Source of the DNA: Psoroptes ovis
Lineage: Eukaryota > Arthropoda > Arachnida > Sarcoptiformes > Psoroptidae
NCBI GenBank assembly: GCA_002943765.1
Contig: PQWQ01000029.1
Coordinates: 538,501 to 602,500, forward strand
DNA length: 64,000 nt
Reading direction: 5' to 3'
Made by a program: the position numbers and the translations under genes. Within the stretch, counting starts at the first letter, position 1. Each line of letters starts with the position of its first letter. The notes beneath the pieces were generated by a model that searched no databases, was not told where the DNA came from, and saw only the letters and a program-made list of their open reading frames with translations. Shown here piece after piece: positions 35,488-48,383 of the stretch.

Positions 35488-38400
35488 CTAAGAAAATTGA
35501 TATTTACTGATATATTTGAATCGTATTGTTTTTCCATTTGTCAAATATATATGTCCTAAAGCGAAAAAAATAGAAAAAAGAAAATTGAATCAATCAAAGT
35601 GAATAAAATTCAATAATTTTTTTTGATTTAGTTCGACACAAATAAACATCCAACAGTTTGTGTGGAAGAGAAGAAATGGCAAAAATTGATTTAATTTAAA
35701 AAAAGAAATGAAATTTTAATTTCAAATTTTTCATTTAATTTCATTTCAATTCGTAAATTTTTGCTCGAAATTCATCTTCCAACCATCATATTTATTTGCT
35801 TTGGAGAACTTTATTTTTGATTTGTTTGTGATTTCTGATTTTTGATTGATTTTTTTCGTTTGTTTGTTTGTTTGCTGAATCGGAACTAAAAAAAATTGAA
35901 TTAAATTTTCTTAGTTATGAGTAATTGATTCATTGAGTAAATTATTCAATCAAGAAATATATATCAATTTGACATTCGAAAATATCATTTGATATGAATT
36001 CATTTCAATCATTAATGAATGAATGTGTGTGAAATATGTCAAATTGAATTTTTACTATTTTTTTTATTTGAAGAAAATTGTGACAAATAAAGTTTGGATA
36101 GTGAATTTATTTATGAAAAATTGACATACATTCATTTTTTGTCTTCTCACACAGAATGCTAATTGAAAACAGAAGAATAAACATAAACAAATAATGACAA
36201 GTGAGGCCAATAATGATAAAAATAAAAGTCAAAAGAATTTTCAAATAAAAAAAATCAAAACCATTTGATATGGAAACAAACACTGGCGCTGATATCATCT
36301 TATGTCACTCTTAAAGCGATTAGTATTCAATTTTTTAGATGATAATAATCAATAATGGTATTCGTATCTTTGTTCATATGTTGTTGCCGATGTCAATTTC
36401 GATTTGGATCGAATGTGAATCAATTAAGTGTTTTTTAAATAAATAATAATGACAGATATAACGGAAAAAATAACGTTTCAATGCATGAGACTGTACTGCA
36501 CAACGTGAATGGCAATAATAATGATATAATTGATAAATGTATGGCATTAACTAGAGCTAATATTAACAATAATAATGTAAAATGGGCATAATGAAATAAA
36601 TAAAGTTATTGCATTTTTCTACTCATGATTCTACCAATAATTTAATGTGTTTTATTTTCTTCATTTATTATTCGCTTTCATACATTTTCATTGTTGTCTT
36701 GACCGGCCAACATTTGACTGCCTAACACATTTGCTTAAAGCTTTTGTCTTTGCTTTTTTTATTTGTTTTTCTGGTCAAAAATAAGAGAAAAACAACAAAA
36801 TGTAATATCAACAGCCAGAATCTATGATTTTTACGATTATAAAAATGATGGAAATTTCTGATTCAAAACTGCCATGATCACATAAATAATCAATGAATAT
36901 TGATATGATAAAAAACTGATATAAACAAATTTATTTAATCGATTCTATGGCCATTCATTCAAAATCTTGTAGATCAAGAAAAATATATAAAAACGTGAAA
37001 TTATGGAAATGATAAGAAGAGAATATGGGCGAAGATTATTTTCTATTTATTTATTCATTAATTCTTTTGGTGCCTGAATGAATCTTGTGTGCTAAAGGAA
37101 TAATTTTAAATTAACATTCATGACTATTTTCATTCATCAAGAGAATAAAGAACCAAAGGCGACAGATTTTACGACTCTCTGGTTGCCTTTCAAATAATTC
37201 ATAATGCATTATGATAATCAGTGTTTGTGGTTCAACTTTACAATATAAACTAATTATGTAATGCAACAACATTCATCTGAATAATTATCAATAAGAGCAG
37301 CTACAAATTATGGATTTTCTTATGGATGTTGTTACTGAATCTGATTATAGTTATTGATCAAGATATTGCAAAGAGAAGATAATGATTGTTATGATAAATT
37401 TTTCATTATTATGATTTAAATGTTATCATCATGTTGTGTTGATGATGATCGTACGTGAATGGCTGCCGATCATTAGTGTGATTTAATTTAATTTCATAAA
37501 ATTTTAGTTGAGCAACATCGATAACAACAACAACAATATATTTTATTGTCAGTACAAAATGATGTTTCGTTTGAATTCATGAATTATGGCTTTGTAAGCT
37601 TATCAAATTGAGAAATGAAATTATGTTTACTGAAAATGATATTACTTCACATGTCATAGTTGATGATGAACAAGCAAATTGAGAGAGGAATTTTTTTCTA
37701 AATTACCAATGAAATGGCAGAGAATTGAGTTTGAAAAATATAATAATAATAATCATATAAAGTATGTCGACTATGCACATTGATAATAGCAATAAGTAAT
37801 AAGCAACTTGCCAAATTGTGAATCAAAATGAAAATGAAAAGGAGATCATTTCACATTCACTAATGATCCAGAAATGATCCCAAAAAATGAAGAATTCAAA
37901 TGTGATTCTCTTCCTGTTTGTCATCATTGATTTCAAGGCCCAACATGATTTGTTGCAGTGAAATTATTTTTCTTGGCAAGGCTCACGGCAATAAACATTA
38001 ATAAATATATGTAAACACATACACATTCACAGTAGTGATGCGCACACAAATGAATATTAGTCACAATTTGATGATCCCGTAGAGATGAAAGATAATTTGG
38101 AGATTTTCAGAGTGAATAAGTAAAAAATATTCAAAATGAAATTACCAGTTCAAAATCAAATATAACATTATGCATTACACTTGAAAATAAATTTTAGACA
38201 AAAACATTGTCAAGTTGATTTGTTGAAATTGTTATTTTTATTATTCAAAATGATTCATGTTTTTTGTCATTTTATATTTTTTGGTCGTTGTGTATCATAT
38301 TCTTCTTAACATTTGATAGAATCTACTTTTTGCTATTTTGCACTATTTCAAAACATTACAACAAGAATTCAATGAATCGTATGAACAATTTTACATTTCA

Positions 38401-39594
38401 TATCCGGTGGTTTTGTCGTTATTTTGGGCTTTGAAATTATTATAAAATTGCTTGAAAATTGATCATCATCACAATCAAAATTTGATGACTTTCAATTCTA
38501 AAATAAAGCACACACACTATTAAAGTAAGTTAAATTGAAAATTGATAACCACAAATGTGCAATGAATTTCAATAAATTGTCACATATTTTAATTATTATA
38601 ATTGTTTCATTTCATCGATTTTCAATTCAAAACAAACAATTGACATTCATTTGATTTTTGGAAGACTGTTGGGTTGTAAGAACAAGATGATGTTTTGATG
38701 ATTGTTTTTATGTGAAAATTTGAAATCGATTTTTGAAGACAAATCACAACTTTGAAAATTTAAAAATGATTCATCGTTTGAAGAGTAGAAACGACACTTG
38801 ATCATAATTAGTTACTCTCATATTTGCAATTGGCCAATTTTTGAATTGGTAAATGGAAAATGCCACTGACTGAGTGAATGAATGAATGTAAATATTGATT
38901 TGTTATTTTATCACAAATATCACATCAGTCATAGTGTGATTCATTGTTCAAATTTCATGATTTTAATAATAATTTTAATTGTTTTTATTTTGAATCAATT
39001 TCCAATTTGAAATTAATTCCGACGATGAATTTTTACTTGTTAAACATTTGTTCTTTCGATATTCATTTGGTTTCATTTGAAATTTAGAATCGAAAAAAAA
39101 TAGCGGCTTCACAAATCAGTAAAATGACAAAGTAAACATATATACGAATGGTAGCTGTTCATTGTTCAAACATGATCAATTTGTGTGCAAAATGTACTTG
39201 GCGGAAAAAAACTAGTGGCAAAGATGTTTTAAACAAATGCAAAGAATATTTCATTTTAAATGCGGTGCTTCTGTTCAGTTGGTAAAAATTTAGTTCAAAA
39301 TGATGGAAAATTAAGATGCGCAAATCAATAGAATTGTTGGAAAAACAGAGTGCGTCCAATGAAATTGCGATGCACACCCATCAATGCATGGAGTATATAA
39401 TGCTATGATAAGAACCAAATGGTTATTTATAATTCGCACAAGGACATTGTGCTTAGAATTAGAGAATTAGGATTCATATTCATATCGATGCTTCTAGAAT
39501 TGGTGAGATGTTTGAATGTCGGAATGAATATTTTTCCATCGTCTTCCTTTTCCTTTGCATGGAAACAAATGAAAAATGTAATAGCATCATGCGA

Positions 39595-39621
39595 ATGATG
39601 ATGATGATGATGATGATGATA
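39595..39621. repeat. (GAT)n microsatellite
   Basis: Nine ATG/GAT units in tandem. The reverse strand would read as a histidine run in a frame that is otherwise not protein-like. Confidence 0.85.
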
Positions 39622-40448
39622 ATACAAATACAATAAGAATGAATCAATATTGCACAGAGTGAACATTTTTCAAATAGACCACAATACAGCCAAAAACAAA
39701 ACTAAGCCAAAACAGTAATAAAAAAGTGAGATTCACATTTATATCCATTGCTTCAAGTTTTAATGTTGATTCGTTCATTTGGTAGGAATGAAAATTTATT
39801 CCATGTTTTTCATTGGTTTTGTTTGCTTGTTGGAATCGATTCTGGCTAGCCATTATCAGTTACGAGTATAATATTAATGGTGATATTGTTGTTATTAATA
39901 ATGCTATTATTTATCATTATTTATGTCTTATGTTTCTGTTCGCTTATTCGATTGGCCATCAATTGATGCACAATTAAAAGCACAAATAATAATAATAAAG
40001 TATTGAAAGTCTGTGATTCTTGATTTTCGGTATTTTGTGATTGCCATTAACATGATAACATGAATAAAGATGATTATCATTACAACTTTTCCATCATTAA
40101 ACGGTTGCCATTAGGCTTGATAATGATCATGTGAGCATTTATATATGCACAGTGATTTCAATATGAAAATGTATTTACATGATTCAAATCAATTCAAATC
40201 ATAATTGCTTATACTATCTATGACACTGAAGAAAGGTTAAATGAAAAATACAAAAGTTTCAATGTGATAATATCTTTGATTTTGATGATTGTTCAATAAT
40301 GATTACATTAGAGAGATTTTGTTTAAACATTGATTAATATGATTTAAATACAATTTCATATTAATATTTCGAATAAAACAATAGTAATTATGCTGAAGTT
40401 ATAGCAAAATTTAGAGTGAAAATCATTCAGTGAAAGCATATAATTCGC

Positions 40449-40544
40449 ATGGCAGATATCGATCGCATCAATTCACTGCAAATCAATGCAAGATTAGATG
40501 AGATGTATGGTGAAATGTTGATGATAAATAAAAGTGTGTTTTGA
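40449..40544 (+). CDS. Small open frame or first exon, 31 codons
   Basis: ATG at 40449 opens a frame starting MADIDRINSLQINARLDEMY and ending in TGA at 40542-40544. The charged, leucine-spaced peptide could be a short coiled coil. A possible donor (TATG/GTGAAA) inside it would make this a first exon. It lies about 1 kb from the stop of the convergent TMEM53-like gene. No family recognised. Confidence 0.25.
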   Translation: MADIDRINSLQINARLDEMYGEMLMINKSVF

Positions 40545-41503
40545 TTGATCATGAATATAAATAAATATGAGAAAAGAGAGGAAAAAACTCATGATCAATA
40601 TGAATGGATATGTTTGAGGATGACAAGTTTTACATATTTTCAATGATTATGATCATCACTATATGCACCAAGTTATTAATGACTAAAGTTTTGATGGCCA
40701 TTCAAACAATTGCAACTTTTCAAATCCCAAATCATCGAAATAATCCGATTTTTATTTATGGTCAATATGAATGTGAATGTCTTTCAAAGTAAAGGCCACA
40801 AACGTTTTATGCAAAATTGAAGCATTTTTTTATAAAAAAAAGTTTCAATTCATTTTTCCATCATTTTTACTCATTCAATCAAACTGAGCATTGTGTAATT
40901 TGAATGATTGAAAATGGAACCAAACAAGCGAGGTCGAATTGTTTGTTTGTCATATGAGATGATTATTTTTCATATATTTTTATTTGAATCCCCAAAACGA
41001 TAATGTCAATGATTGAGGGCGGAAAATGGAGATATTTTTGGTTCAAATAATAATAATATTGAATTTCATTGTTGCTTTCGTAAACAGATTTTGTTTAGCA
41101 TTTTTTCAATTAATCATTTGATTTGTTTATTTATTGAAATAATGATTATCATACAAATCAATTGACGGCATCATATTTGGGAGCCAATATAACAATAATC
41201 ATGCTTTATGCTTTCAATTTTGAATGCAGGTCTTGACTCCGATTCGAACAAATTAAATTCAAATTGAGATATTGATGAATCAATCCCAAATAATAATGAA
41301 TCGAATCGTGAAAAAGATGTGCGTTTTTTCAATGAAAATACAATCATTTAATGAATATCACAATCGGATAGGTTAAATGAATGATGAATGAAAACAGCTG
41401 AATTTAATTGAATTGAATAGAATGACATCTGAAATAAATAATTATATTCACTTTATACGATGCTTATCGGTAAAAATATTGTTTGGATTTAATTATTTTT
41501 GAA

Positions 41504-42805
41504 TTATTTGCCGTTTTTAAACTTGGCTTTTGTGATGGTGGTTTTATTTTTGACAAAATCATCAATGACTTTGGTATATTGTTCGGGATATTTTTTATAG
41601 ATCAATACATGCGGTGCATCGTGCCATTCGTGCAGCTCCGAGTGCTCAGGATCTCTTGATTTCCATCCTTGATATAATTCTATATTGAATGTAGGGCTGC
41701 TGACTACATCTGATTTTGAATAACAAATACAACCTAATATTGCCATGAGAGAATGATTTAAAAGAATTAGTCAGTCGAAATTGATGCATAATAAATATGA
41801 ATACCTGGTATGCGAGTATTATTATTGAACATGATTTGTTGCACCTTAAGATAACGATTATATGTAAACGATTTGGTCGCTGACAGGAAAAACGCAATCG
41901 ATTTCTCCAAAATCTGCTGCAAAATCGGATTTGTCGTTATGGCTCTGGATGCACCGGATGGACAATCTTGAGCGAATACTAACGAATCGACAATGATTCC
42001 TTTTATCGAATCGAAAATGTGTTTGATTCTTTCATTTTGGTCTTTATTCTCTAAGCAATAATTGAACACTTCGCCTAATTGATAGCCACCAACTGATAAT
42101 CCATGAACTAATATTTCATCATAAACAATGCTATGGTTGGCCAGAAACTCGACCATATGTATGGCATTGTTGCGTCCACCAATACCTGGCAGCAATAAAT
42201 GATGAGGCAATGTACGTACTGATAAAATATCGAAGCCACGTTCAAACCAGAATTGGCGATATTTCTCCAGATGTTCTTCTCTCGATTGCAACCAGCCTAA
42301 TAAAATCAATAAAGGACGGTCGGACAGTCGTCGTATTTGTGTTGCTGCAATTGTTTCCGAATCATTCACTTCATTCTGCGGACAATATCTCATCACAATG
42401 TTTGCCGGTAATTTTATTTGTTTTTGTTTTTTTCCCAATTTCAAGCCAAATGTTTCGGTTTCTGGGGTTATTTCAACAGGTGCTTTTAAAATGGCCTAAT
42501 TTTAACAAGTTAATTAGTGAATATATTTATTGGTTGATCAAGGATCATCTTTTCAAATAAATTACCTCAAATTGTTTTTGATTATGGATCTGCTTGAAAG
42601 TCGAGCGTTGGTTATTAAAATTGGAGACTGTCAATCGATTATTGGTTAATAGTAATGATTGTATCAAAGTTGATTTGTGTCTTGTTTGTTGGATCACACA
42701 GAACATCACTGGTATTTTATGAGTGGCCATCGAAGATTGGTGATCATAATTATTGATGACCAATCGAAGCATTGACGGTAACTTTGTTTGTTTATTAAAA
42801 TGCAT
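41504..42805 (-). CDS. TMEM53: TMEM53-like protein (DUF829, alpha/beta-hydrolase fold)
   Basis: Three exons join in frame: 42566-42805, 41805-42495 and 41504-41733, with introns of 70 and 71 nt that both obey GT-AG. The product is 386 residues. The family is a nuclear-envelope/membrane-associated protein with an alpha/beta-hydrolase fold. The first strand carries LLILLGWL (about 143-150). The nucleophile elbow is HGLSVGG with Ser at about 204. The third exon starts CICYSKSDVVSS, the expected late strand with its acidic residue, and the conserved histidine region is DAPHVLIYKKYP. The first 100 residues, basic and Ser/Asn-rich, are not part of the fold and could be a targeting segment. The ATG at 42805 is the first in the frame. 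The call rests on motifs read by eye; enzymatic activity is not established for the family. Confidence 0.88.
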
Positions 42806-42945
42806 TTTGTCGGTTTAATTGATTGAATTTGAATCGGTATTTAACAATTATTTTTGATGATTGTACTAAAAAAAGATTGAAAATTATTTTAAACAGATGA
42901 TTGAATTGCTGCTTTTAGAAAAGGAAAAATCAATGCAAATCAACA

Positions 42946-43578
42946 TCATACGATTGGGTGGAGAGAGTAGTGATGTTCATCCAAATGATCATAATTGCTT
43001 TGAGGCTTTTTAATATTTATACAAAACACATTAAAAGTGGCTGCTTAGTACATTCATATTTGCCATTTTCTATTGATCATCATCATTGTCGACGCATAAC
43101 AATCAATGTAATAGTGGCTGTTATGAAAGCGTTTGTTTTTCAGACGAAATAAAAATCATACAAATACCTTCTGACGAAAGCAATTCTGTATAAACATTCA
43201 AATCAATATGACCATTGAAATATACAAATTTTGTTGTTTGACGACATTAATGTGGCAAATCAATTGTGATTATTAAGCTGGATGCATTTAAAATTTTAGT
43301 ATGATAATCATTCAAATCATGCAATCATTGCATGATTTGAATGATTATCAAATAAAAGAGTAAAGTATTATCGAATCATATTTTATAACCAAACAATGTA
43401 CCTGACAATCGTGTAATCGAAACCAATACAAACGATCTTGATTGATTACTATCAAATACTCGATAAATACGAGGGGAAACAAATCGATCATCAAATCCGT
43501 CGTACTATTTGATAATGGTTTGATTGATTGTATTAAAACAAACAAATAGATAGTTATATTTGAATGACAAGTTATCAT
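42946..43578 (-). CDS. Hypothetical small secreted or membrane protein (uncertain)
   Basis: ATG at 43578 opens 59 codons (43402-43578) with a hydrophobic start like a signal peptide and a tail ending DRLYWFRLHDCQ, followed by a canonical donor CAG/GTACATT. A workable continuation is an 18-nt exon (43168-43185, NCFRQK) and a last exon (42946-43005, starting PQSNYDHLDEHHY and ending in TGA), giving 84 residues; other joins are possible. The putative first intron holds the perfect hairpin at 43302-43350. The gene lies head-on upstream of the TMEM53-like gene on the same strand. No family recognised. Confidence 0.22.
43302..43350. repeat. Perfect 23-bp hairpin with 3-nt loop
   Basis: The left arm 43302-43324 (starts TGATAATCATTCAAATC) is the exact inverse of 43328-43350, with loop TCA. 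Twenty-three uninterrupted pairs with a minimal loop is far beyond chance. It is not related to the other inverted repeats in the window. Confidence 0.95.
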
Positions 43579-45070
43579 TAATTTCTATCGATTATCGATC
43601 ATATGTACCATATAAAGTATGTTTGTTAATGAAAATCATAATCAAGCATATCAGTCACTGCTGTGCTGTTGTAATTTGTTGTATCTGTGGTTGTGGAGGA
43701 ACATAAATTTCTGACAGTTGGCAACAACATCAAAGAAAGTGTTGATATTTGATTTGATAATTTATTTTGATTAGATTTTGGTAGATAGCCAAGTCATTGA
43801 TTGTGATTGATTGTGCCGTTCATTGTGAAATAATGTTTTTTTTAATCAAAACAAAACAAAAAGATTGTATTAATAATCAATTAGACTTTGCCATCGAAGT
43901 ATAAAGGCTTCATGATTCATAGATGGCTAAATCATCAAAAATGAAATGATAATTATTTTGAATTGATGCGCACAATTCATTACTTAATTATTTTGATCAT
44001 AACAAAAATCATACGATTTTCAATGTTTATTGTGAAAATTGGGTTTAAAGAAATAAATCATTAAATTGAAGCGCTACTCTGATGACCAATTGGAGATGTT
44101 TTATTCATTTCTAGATGAAATATGGATATTCAATGTTTTAATTAATTGTCACAAATCAATTTTGCAATTTTTACCTCTTTCAAAATCAATCAATTAGTGA
44201 AAATACATTTGATTAATGCATGAATTGTTTGTAATAATGAAATGAAGCGAAATAATGAGATTGGTGCTTTGTTATGTTTGATTTGTATGAATCTAAATAA
44301 ATTGATGAATTCAAATCAATTTAAAATTGAATCGGTAAACTTCCTGAAATTGGTTGTTACAATCTAGAAAAAAATGAAAAAAATTCAAAATTAATCCGAT
44401 TGAAAAATATAATAACAAACAAATAAATGAATGAAAATAAGACAATTAGTTAAAATAACAATCAAATATTGATTGCCATAAAGATAAGATCGAAATATGA
44501 TCAATTGCTCATTATAATTTCGATTGTCATTGACATCATTCATTAAAATATTGACAAGTTGAACTGCCGCAAATTTTGAATGAATTTTTCACATTCAAAT
44601 ATTTGACATTGATTAGACTGCGCACTGCAGTCATTTTGGTATGAAAATAAAATGTGTTTGTTTGATTACTACTGACAATTAACAAAAATGAATCTTATCA
44701 TTTCCATTCAATTTCCCTGTTTCCGCTATTTTTTCTTTGATCTACTCATGGATGTGTTTTTGGTTCTCATTAAAAAATGATCTTAGTTCGTGATCAGATT
44801 TAATTAGATTCGGTGCACTGATTACAAAATAAAAACACAACTTTGCTTATTCAAATTATGACTGGGCAAAAATAGTCAATGTTTTTTAAAGATTATTTGA
44901 TTAATATTTAGATAAATATTTATGCAGTGAATATGTAACACGAAAAAGTCTAAGTGACACTGGGTAAAATTTTGCGCTGCTCGCAATCAACTTAACACAA
45001 TTTTTGTGTTTTCAAAATGCCATAAATTTTATTGGAATCATTGAATATTTATATGATTTGTTTAGGGGAA

Positions 45071-45178
45071 ATGGGTCCAGGCATACAATTGTGTTTCACT
45101 TCTATGATTGCCATATTCGGGTTAACAACAACATCGGAAGTCCGAACGATTAAAACTTTTCATATTTGGAATATTTGA
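45071..45178 (+). CDS. Short open frame after an acceptor-like site, 35 codons
   Basis: Begins MGPGIQLCFTSMIAIFGL, a hydrophobic segment, and ends at TGA 45176-45178. An acceptor-like TTGTTTAG sits just upstream and the frame stays open back to it, so this could be a last exon. No family recognised. Confidence 0.18.
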   Translation: MGPGIQLCFTSMIAIFGLTTTSEVRTIKTFHIWNI

Positions 45179-45337
45179 ATTATTTCATTTTTGTTTAATC
45201 CCATAAATTCATTTCATAAAATCTGTTGTTAATTTCCTGTTTGTACTTGACTAATTCGGGATTTATTTTTTGATTCCAAATTTATACATTACATATGTTT
45301 TTATTGAAATATTTTTATAATCTTTAAAAAGGATTCG

Positions 45338-45463
45338 ATGAAAGACAGTTCAAAATATTTGTCATTTGGTCATGTTGGCGCAGTGAAAAAGCCAGTGATG
45401 AGTAATAATCGAATTAAATTCATTTTGGAACAAACAACGGAATCGGATTGTATTGGGCCCTAA
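45338..45463 (+). CDS. Short open frame, 41 codons, no family recognised
   Basis: ATG at 45338 (MKDSSKYLSFGHVGAVKKPV..) to TAA at 45461-45463, with varied polar composition that is unusual for a chance frame in such AT-rich DNA. It could be a small protein or a terminal exon. The frame is closed upstream at about 45305. Confidence 0.25.
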   Translation: MKDSSKYLSFGHVGAVKKPVMSNNRIKFILEQTTESDCIGP

Positions 45464-46744
45464 CAGTGATAACAGTGATGAGAATGTGGACAATGCAATG
45501 GTAATCAAATCAAAATCAATCATCGTTTCATGGACGAATGTGATGAAAATTAATTTTTAAACATCGAAAATTGCACAAGAATTTTGAAAAATTTTCATTT
45601 AACGGATCGTTTCATTTTGCTTTTGATTGTTACACTTAAGAAAAGTTTATTTATTTTTATATTTCACTAAATTCAATTATGTTGCTCCTCAATCATCATT
45701 ATTACAAATGCTATTTACTATTTTTCATGTTCAAATTGAAAAATTTTGAAATTTTCAATTTGTATTTGATGTGTTGGCTGAATGTGATTGTTGTACAAAT
45801 TGTTTGAAACATTTTCTTTGATTTCATTAATTTATATCCATTCTCCAAGTGAAGATAAACACTGAAAATGATGGAAATAAGAAATAGCAATTACAATTAC
45901 GTTCACACTAATCATACAAACAGCAGTGTTTTTTAGCCAAAACGAATTAAATTCTTATCGGAATTACCGTTTAAGCGTATGTTTGGGTGAATTCTCAATG
46001 TTCTCTGTTGATTGGATTGATATTGAAAACAAACATGTTTGATGATTGGTTTGTGTAAAATCTGTCGGCCACCTGCACTGACAAGCAAGATGCATTTATA
46101 AATGAACAAAAATATCACCCGACAATCATTCGACAATAATCGACACTAAATCACCAACCAAAAGGATGTGAAATTGTCATTAATGATTGAATGGCAGCTT
46201 TGGTATGCAATTTAACCAGATGTTTGACTCAGATTGGTGATGAATGATGAGACTTTATTGAATTCAACTGATCAGTCCCAAGTCTACTGAATATGATTCG
46301 ATTTTTCTCAACTCTTTTCAATGAAAAGTACAAGATTTTCATAAAATAATCATTCAATTAAATAAAAGTTTGATAATTCAAAATATTTAAAATGTTCTCC
46401 ATTAGAATAATCACAAAGATAATGGAGCCACAGAGAATTAAATTTGAATTTGAAATTCAAATATGAATATAAATAATAGCAAAGAATAAGTGTCACTTTA
46501 GTCTGGAAATCTTAAAACATTATAACCAAAGTTTTTGAAGAAAAATGAGAATATTTTAAAGATGCCAGATGTTTTTGTGTTTTAAATAATCACTCTGAGG
46601 ATTATAATTTAAAATATTTGTATTTTGTCATAAATATCGAATAATTAACAATATTTGAATGTGAAAGCAAACACAGTAAATTATGTTAATTACATTAAAG
46701 TGTTGATGTAGCTTTGTTTTAGCAAATAATAACAATAAATAATG

Positions 46745-47053
46745 GTGAAAAATCTGTCAGAATCATTTGTCAGCATTCTGTTTGTTCTGTCCACCAAAAA
46801 AATCGCTGATTTATCGATACAAATTACTGAACGAATGGCCATAAATTTGATGATGATACAATTGGCCAAATCGTTCAATATTTTAATTGTGACTGATTCT
46901 AATTTCATCAATAAAATCATGTCAATTTTACCTGTGATTGTATGCGTTTCATGTCAATTATTATATATGACAAATTTTAGACCAAAAATGACTGAAATAA
47001 TTATGCTTTTTGAGAATATGTGCATTACTGCAGAGTTTTATGAACAAAAGTAG
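46745..47053 (+). CDS. Hypothetical membrane-type open frame
   Basis: Just over 100 codons with hydrophobic segments (SFVSILFVLST, INKIMSILPVIVCVSCQLLYM) separated by a charged stretch. The pattern recalls the C-terminal part of a multi-pass membrane protein, but no signature motif was recognised and no flanking exon could be joined. It may be a chance frame. Confidence 0.22.
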   Translation: MKNLSESFVSILFVLSTKKIADLSIQITERMAINLMMIQLAKSFNILIVTDSNFINKIMSILPVIVCVSCQLLYMTNFRPKMTEIIMLFENMCITAEFYEQK

Positions 47054-47794
47054 GAAACTTTTGGATGAAAAAATAAAAAAATGTATGAGCCAATTCGATA
47101 AGAAAAGAATAAATTCAAACAATGAATAATCCTTATTGTTAAATCATGGACATGAATTATCATCATTAATGCTAACACAATTTATTGACTACCAGAATTA
47201 TTGGAAACCAATATTTTAGTGATTCTATTGGTTTGTTTGCCAATTTTAGTTTGACCATGGATAATATTTGAATGAACATGAGTATCTCGAATGTCAAGTA
47301 ATTTGTTGGATGGAGGAGAATTAGATAAATAAAAATAGATGAACATAATTTGTGCAATAAATAATCATAAAAATCAATTAAGCAAATGATTATTGAGTGG
47401 ATGTATGCTGGCAAACATTTTGTTGACATCACATTCAATGAGGATGATGATGATCATAATAATGTGATGTGATGTCATCGACAATATGAATGTTGGAGTG
47501 TTTATCCATTTGGAAATAATAATTATTGATATTCCATTATAATTCTGCGTTTATGATTAACTTTTTCAACATTTTCTATTTATTCGCTTCATTGATCACA
47601 GTTTTCATTCATTTTTTTGAATTTCCATTTTTTGCATAACAAAACAAACATCTCATCAAAATAATTATAACCATCACTAATTCTTCGTTGTCCAACACAA
47701 AACTGAGAAAAAAGCTCTCCGATTTGAATGAATTTCTTGGAAATAACTATTTCATTGATGGAATTTGGTTCAAATAATCAAAAGAATCGGTTCA

Positions 47795-48061
47795 GTTGAT
47801 TGTTGTGCAATGATTACCATTTCTATTATTATTATTATTATTAGTATTGCTTCGATCAAATAATTTGGATTCATTTTTTCCTGTTAATTGTGCAGTGCTA
47901 ACAACAAAAGCGACTAAAGAATATTGTTTGAACCAGATGAAAATTGATTGGAATGGCCCAGCATTGATTTGATTTTCATTTATTTGACCATCGAATGATT
48001 GTGATTTTGCTTTGTGATAGTGGTGATTTGAAATGAAAATATGCCAATTAGAAGAGTGCAA
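47795..48061 (-). CDS. Hypothetical open frame with Asn-rich tail
   Basis: About 88 codons without an ATG at the start. They contain SQSFDGQINENQINAGPF, a hydrophobic patch, and an asparagine run encoded by the (TTA)n microsatellite on the other strand, ending in TGA. It may be an exon whose acceptor was not resolved, or a chance frame. Confidence 0.18.
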
Positions 48062-48209
48062 ATAAATTTATAAAATTGATTCAATCATTTTGTTTTAACC
48101 GGAAATTGCATTCGAATCAAACATAAAGATTGATTTTTCTTTGTGAAATTAATATAAAAATCGGTGAAAATAATGATTCCTCCTTATCGAATGTTGGATT
48201 GAGAAATAG

Positions 48210-48383
48210 TGGCCAATTAATTTGGCTGATCAATCCAATCAAATTGATGATACGATTGCAAAGAAATCAGGCTCAAATTTTGATGCAGAGACACAAGAAG
48301 ATTATTTTGAGGAAAAGATTGGAAATTTTAGGCAAAAGACAGAAAAAAGCAAGATTAAAGAAATGAAAAATATGAATGGATAA
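48210..48383 (+). CDS. Candidate terminal exon, acidic/basic helical peptide
   Basis: Directly after an AG (48208-48209), a 57-codon frame runs to TAA at 48381-48383. It contains DQSNQIDDTIAKKSGSNFDA and YFEEKIGNFRQKTEKSKIK, a hydrophilic helical composition typical of real protein. An overlapping frame from about 48150 reads KIGENNDSSLSNVGLRNSG and would join it after a one-base shift, so this could also be a frameshifted relic. No family recognised. Confidence 0.35.
   Translation, partial: WPINLADQSNQIDDTIAKKSGSNFDAETQEDYFEEKIGNFRQKTEKSKIKEMKNMNG

Larger units (their letters stand above)
27400..41500. other. Gene-poor stretch without the mariner MITE
   Basis: About 14 kb with no convincing gene and no copy of the hairpin MITE that fills the preceding 27 kb. 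It holds trinucleotide microsatellites, two short inverted repeats and a few weak exon-like stretches (30248-30326, 35389-35487, 40449-40544). It could be intergenic or intronic. Confidence 0.55.

Noticed and set aside
39427..39666. A minus-strand open frame with a histidine run.
   Set aside because: The run is the reverse of a (GAT)n microsatellite; no other protein-like feature.
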